DNA from: Sphaerisporangium sp. TRM90804
Lineage (GTDB): Bacteria > Actinomycetota > Actinomycetes > Streptosporangiales > Streptosporangiaceae
Length of the DNA stretch: 32,061 nucleotides
Direction of reading: 5' to 3'
Assembly (NCBI RefSeq): GCF_029846175.1
Contig: NZ_JARWAC010000044.1
Span: forward strand, 1 to 32,061
A model generated the notes under the pieces. The model had not been told where the DNA came from and did not search any database. It saw only the letters and a program-made list of their open reading frames with translations. Each line of letters starts with the position of its first letter. Position 1 is the stretch's first letter. Made by a program: the position numbers and the translations under genes. Shown here one piece after another: positions 30,504 to 32,061 of this stretch.

Positions 30504-30509
30504 ATCCTA
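30504..30509 (-). promoter_or_regulatory. Candidate -10 of the AfsR-type gene
   Basis: On the minus strand TAGGAT (30509-30504) fits TAnnnT. The GGTT/AACC repeat (30512-30524) lies where the spacer would be and the perfect palindrome at 30532-30544 near -35/-45. A leader of about 180 nt would follow. No consensus -35. Confidence 0.35.
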
Positions 30510-30531
30510 GGGGTTAGGGGAACCAGTTACA

Positions 30532-30544
30532 TTACCGTCGGTAA
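30532..30544. promoter_or_regulatory. Perfect 13-bp palindrome TTACCG-T-CGGTAA
   Basis: TTACCG (30532-30537) and CGGTAA (30539-30544) are perfect inverted arms around one base. It lies just upstream of the predicted promoter of the AfsR-type gene. The form resembles operators of TetR-family regulators. No TetR gene is in the window. Confidence 0.55.
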
Positions 30545-31077
30545 GATCGCTGGCCAGAATTCCGGAACACGGTTCCGCCGAACCGGGGCCCGCCCGCGGC
30601 CGGCGAGCCGTCCCCGGGCCTCCTCAGCCTCGTGTTCACGACGGCGACGGCTTTCCGCCGGTCACCGGGGCCGCCGCGGCCCGTGCCCCCGGGCCGGCCG
30701 GCCGGTGACGCCCGGTATACGGAGACGGCGATGGCGGGCGGCGAACGCCGCTTCTCACGGCCGGTCCCACGGGCTCGCTCCGGGGGGGGCGGGGGACGGT
30801 TCGGGGGTCGCGACCGGCACCGCCGGGGTGGTGCCGGGGTGCTCGCGCCCCGGATCGCGGCGGTCCCGCCGGCGGCCGGGGAATCGCGGCGACGGCTCCC
30901 GAATCAGGCGCGCCGTCGGCGTATTCACAGTGCCGGATCGATACACGTGACCGGTCGGCCGAATACGAAACATCGGCGCGCGGTTGATAATCGTGTATTC
31001 CAGGTCAGACGGGTTGCGGGCCTTCTTCCGTAGGGGTTCGGCAGGGGTGTCTGCGTCGCCTCGGAGCGGCCTAGCAT

Positions 31078-31212
31078 CGAAGAAATCGAGCTTGCGACGA
31101 ATTTTACTCCACGGTGAGGTGGTGTCCCTGGTCGGTGGTTTCTTCGCAGCAAGTCCCCACGCGGGCAAGGGCCATCGTGTGAGTCGCCACTCGCACGGTG
31201 GCCCTTGCTTTT
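31078..31212 (+). ncRNA. Candidate structured small RNA or metK leader element
   Basis: CGAAGAAATC (31078-31087) can pair over all ten positions (one G-U) with GGTTTCTTCG (31137-31146), closing a 49-nt loop that contains a smaller CCAC/GTGG helix. A strong intrinsic terminator follows at 31165-31212. Nothing here is protein-coding. It could be a free small RNA of about 130 nt or the 5' part of a metK leader that ends transcription early. A TAGCAT hexamer (31072-31077) could be a -10, but a start six bases later would cut into the helix, so the two readings conflict. I do not recognise a SAM-I or SAM-IV riboswitch consensus. Confidence 0.4.
31165..31212 (+). terminator. Intrinsic terminator with U-tract upstream of metK
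   Basis: GCAAGGGCCA (31165-31174) and TGGCCCTTGC (31199-31208) are perfect 10-bp arms. The stem extends inward with CGTG/CACG and GAG/CTC, and TTTT follows at 31209-31212. This is the only classical terminator with a T-run that I noticed in the window, and no plus-strand gene lies upstream to need it. Confidence 0.85.
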
Positions 31213-31507
31213 CACGCGCGCGCACGATCTGGAGAAAAGGCCGCCGGCCCATTTCGGGCGGGTGCCGTTTCGCGGGTCGGTGGACGCGGTCCGCCGGTTC
31301 GCCGCCGTCCCGCGGCGGCCTCTCCCGCCGGCGGCCGCACCAGTGGCGTGCTCGTGGAGGCGCGGGGACGTCCGTGCAGGCTCGTGCGACGGAGCTGCGA
31401 CGCCGTTGACCGATCCTTGAGCGCGCTTGCCCACAATCGATTCCTGGATGACGCACCGCACGACGCGAGGAGCGCACCCTCGCGGCCCACGAACACAAGG
31501 AGTGAAG

Positions 31508-32061
31508 ATGTCCCGCCGCCTGTTCACCTCCGAGTCGGTCACCGAAGGCCACCCGGACAAGATCGCCGACCAGATCAGCGACGCCATTCTCGACGCCATG
31601 CTCAAGGGTGACCCGAAGAGCCGGGTCGCGGTCGAGACGATGATCACGACGGGCCAGGTGCACGTCGCCGGCGAGGTCACGACGGAGACGTACGTCGACA
31701 TTCCCGGGCTGATCCGCGAGAAGATCCTGGAGATCGGTTACGACGCCTCGCACAAGGGCTTCGACGGCGCGTCCTGCGGCGTCTCGGTGTCGATCGGCGC
31801 CCAGTCGCCAGACATCGCCCAGGGCGTCGACGACGCTTACGAGCACCGGCTGGAGGAGGCCGGCGACGAGCTCGACCGTCAGGGCGCGGGCGACCAGGGC
31901 CTGATGTTCGGCTACGCCTGCCGTGACACCCCCGAGCTCATGCCGCTGCCGATCACCCTGGCGCACCGCATGGCGCAGCGCCTGTCGGAGGTGCGCAAGG
32001 ACGGCACGGTGCCCTACCTGCGTCCCGACGGCAAGACCCAGGTGACCATCGAGTACGACGG
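31508..32061 (+). CDS. metK: S-adenosylmethionine synthetase, 5' part
   Basis: The frame is open from ATG 31508 to the window edge (184 codons) and is clearly Met[69 protein letters not shown] and [13 protein letters not shown], the last being the ATP/methionine loop signature. MetK makes S-adenosylmethionine from ATP and methionine, the methyl donor for most methyltransferases. AAGGAG lies 6 nt before the start. The 3' half is outside the window, so integrity cannot be judged. In Streptomyces metK follows rpoZ-coaBC; here it follows a long non-coding stretch and a divergent AfsR-type gene, so it may be relocated or a second copy. Confidence 0.95.
   Translation, partial: MSRRLFTSESVTEGHPDKIADQISDAILDAMLKGDPKSRVAVETMITTGQVHVAGEVTTETYVDIPGLIREKILEIGYDASHKGFDGASCGVSVSIGAQSPDIAQGVDDAYEHRLEEAGDELDRQGAGDQGLMFGYACRDTPELMPLPITLAHRMAQRLSEVRKDGTVPYLRPDGKTQVTIEYD

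Larger units (their letters stand above)
30315..31507. other. 1.2-kb region without a credible gene
   Basis: Several open frames cross this stretch on both strands, but all are arginine/proline-rich, lack ribosome sites and have no family resemblance. It holds the regulator's promoter, two palindromes and the terminator-bearing structure upstream of metK, all listed separately. Segment 30560-30960 shows nothing I can interpret. Confidence 0.65.

Noticed and set aside
26778..30950. A 1390-codon open frame on the plus strand opposite the AfsR-type gene
   Set aside because: It is a shadow of the real minus-strand gene in G+C-rich DNA; the product is low-complexity Val/Gly/Arg/Leu-rich and spans several gene boundaries.
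30632..31033. A 133-codon frame in the 1.2-kb gap
   Set aside because: It is arginine/proline/glycine-rich with no ribosome site and no family resemblance.
31078..31507. A SAM-I, SAM-IV or 6C RNA assignment for the metK upstream element
   Set aside because: The conserved core sequences of these classes as I know them are not present, so I keep it as an unassigned structured element.

Overview
The window is about 70% G+C, with strong G/C preference at third codon positions, many GTG starts and one TTG start. It encodes a WhiB-family regulator, a SARP/AfsR-type regulator, an Sfp-type phosphopantetheinyl transferase and several secreted hydrolase or lectin proteins. This points to a filamentous actinomycete; the style (Ngc-type transporter, palindrome before a secreted ThuA-lectin) would suit Streptosporangiales such as Nonomuraea or Streptosporangium, but I cannot place the genus from sequence alone. 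I see no tRNA, rRNA, transposase, integrase or CRISPR array.

Layout. 146-1658 (minus): a coupled pair, an APH(6)-like kinase and a HIT-family protein. 2021-3322 (plus): a secreted ThuA-domain protein fused to a ricin-type lectin, preceded by a promoter and a palindrome. 3428-6877 (minus): a sulfotransferase with less G+C-rich codons, then a large secreted M14 zinc carboxypeptidase. 7179-8861 (plus): an orphan cytochrome P450 and a WhiB-like iron-sulfur regulator. 8865-13145 (minus): a SIS-domain protein (UPF0309) and an NgcEFG-type GlcNAc/chitobiose ABC importer without an ATPase gene. 13343-14926: an ArsR-type repressor divergent from an old-yellow-enzyme oxidoreductase, with two inverted repeats between them. 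15019-15965 (plus): a cupin overlapping a DUF2087 protein. 15932-18302 (minus): a DUF72 protein and a type II NADH dehydrogenase-like flavoprotein. 18528-21545 (plus): a second CUT1 sugar importer, binding protein plus two permeases, again with no ATPase. 21573-25466: a secreted orphan protein, a secreted glycerophosphodiester phosphodiesterase, a small lipoprotein, an AlkB-like dioxygenase and a PPOX protein. 25563-27025: an HxlR regulator and the phosphopantetheinyl transferase. 27315-30314 (minus): a 999-residue AfsR-type regulator. 30315-31507: 1.2 kb without a credible gene. 31508-end: the 5' part of metK.

How the genes work together. Much of the window is about using polymers and sugars outside the cell: two lipoprotein-dependent importers that presumably share an ATPase encoded elsewhere (MsiK-like), a secreted lectin-ThuA protein, a secreted peptidase and a secreted phosphodiesterase. 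The right end groups an Sfp-type PPTase, an AfsR-like regulator and S-adenosylmethionine synthetase, three functions that each promote secondary metabolism, although no biosynthetic cluster is present here.

The most striking unexplained signal is a strong intrinsic terminator with a U-tract at 31165-31212, about 300 bp upstream of metK, preceded by sequence able to form a 10-bp long-range helix. It could be an unannotated small RNA or a metK leader attenuator.
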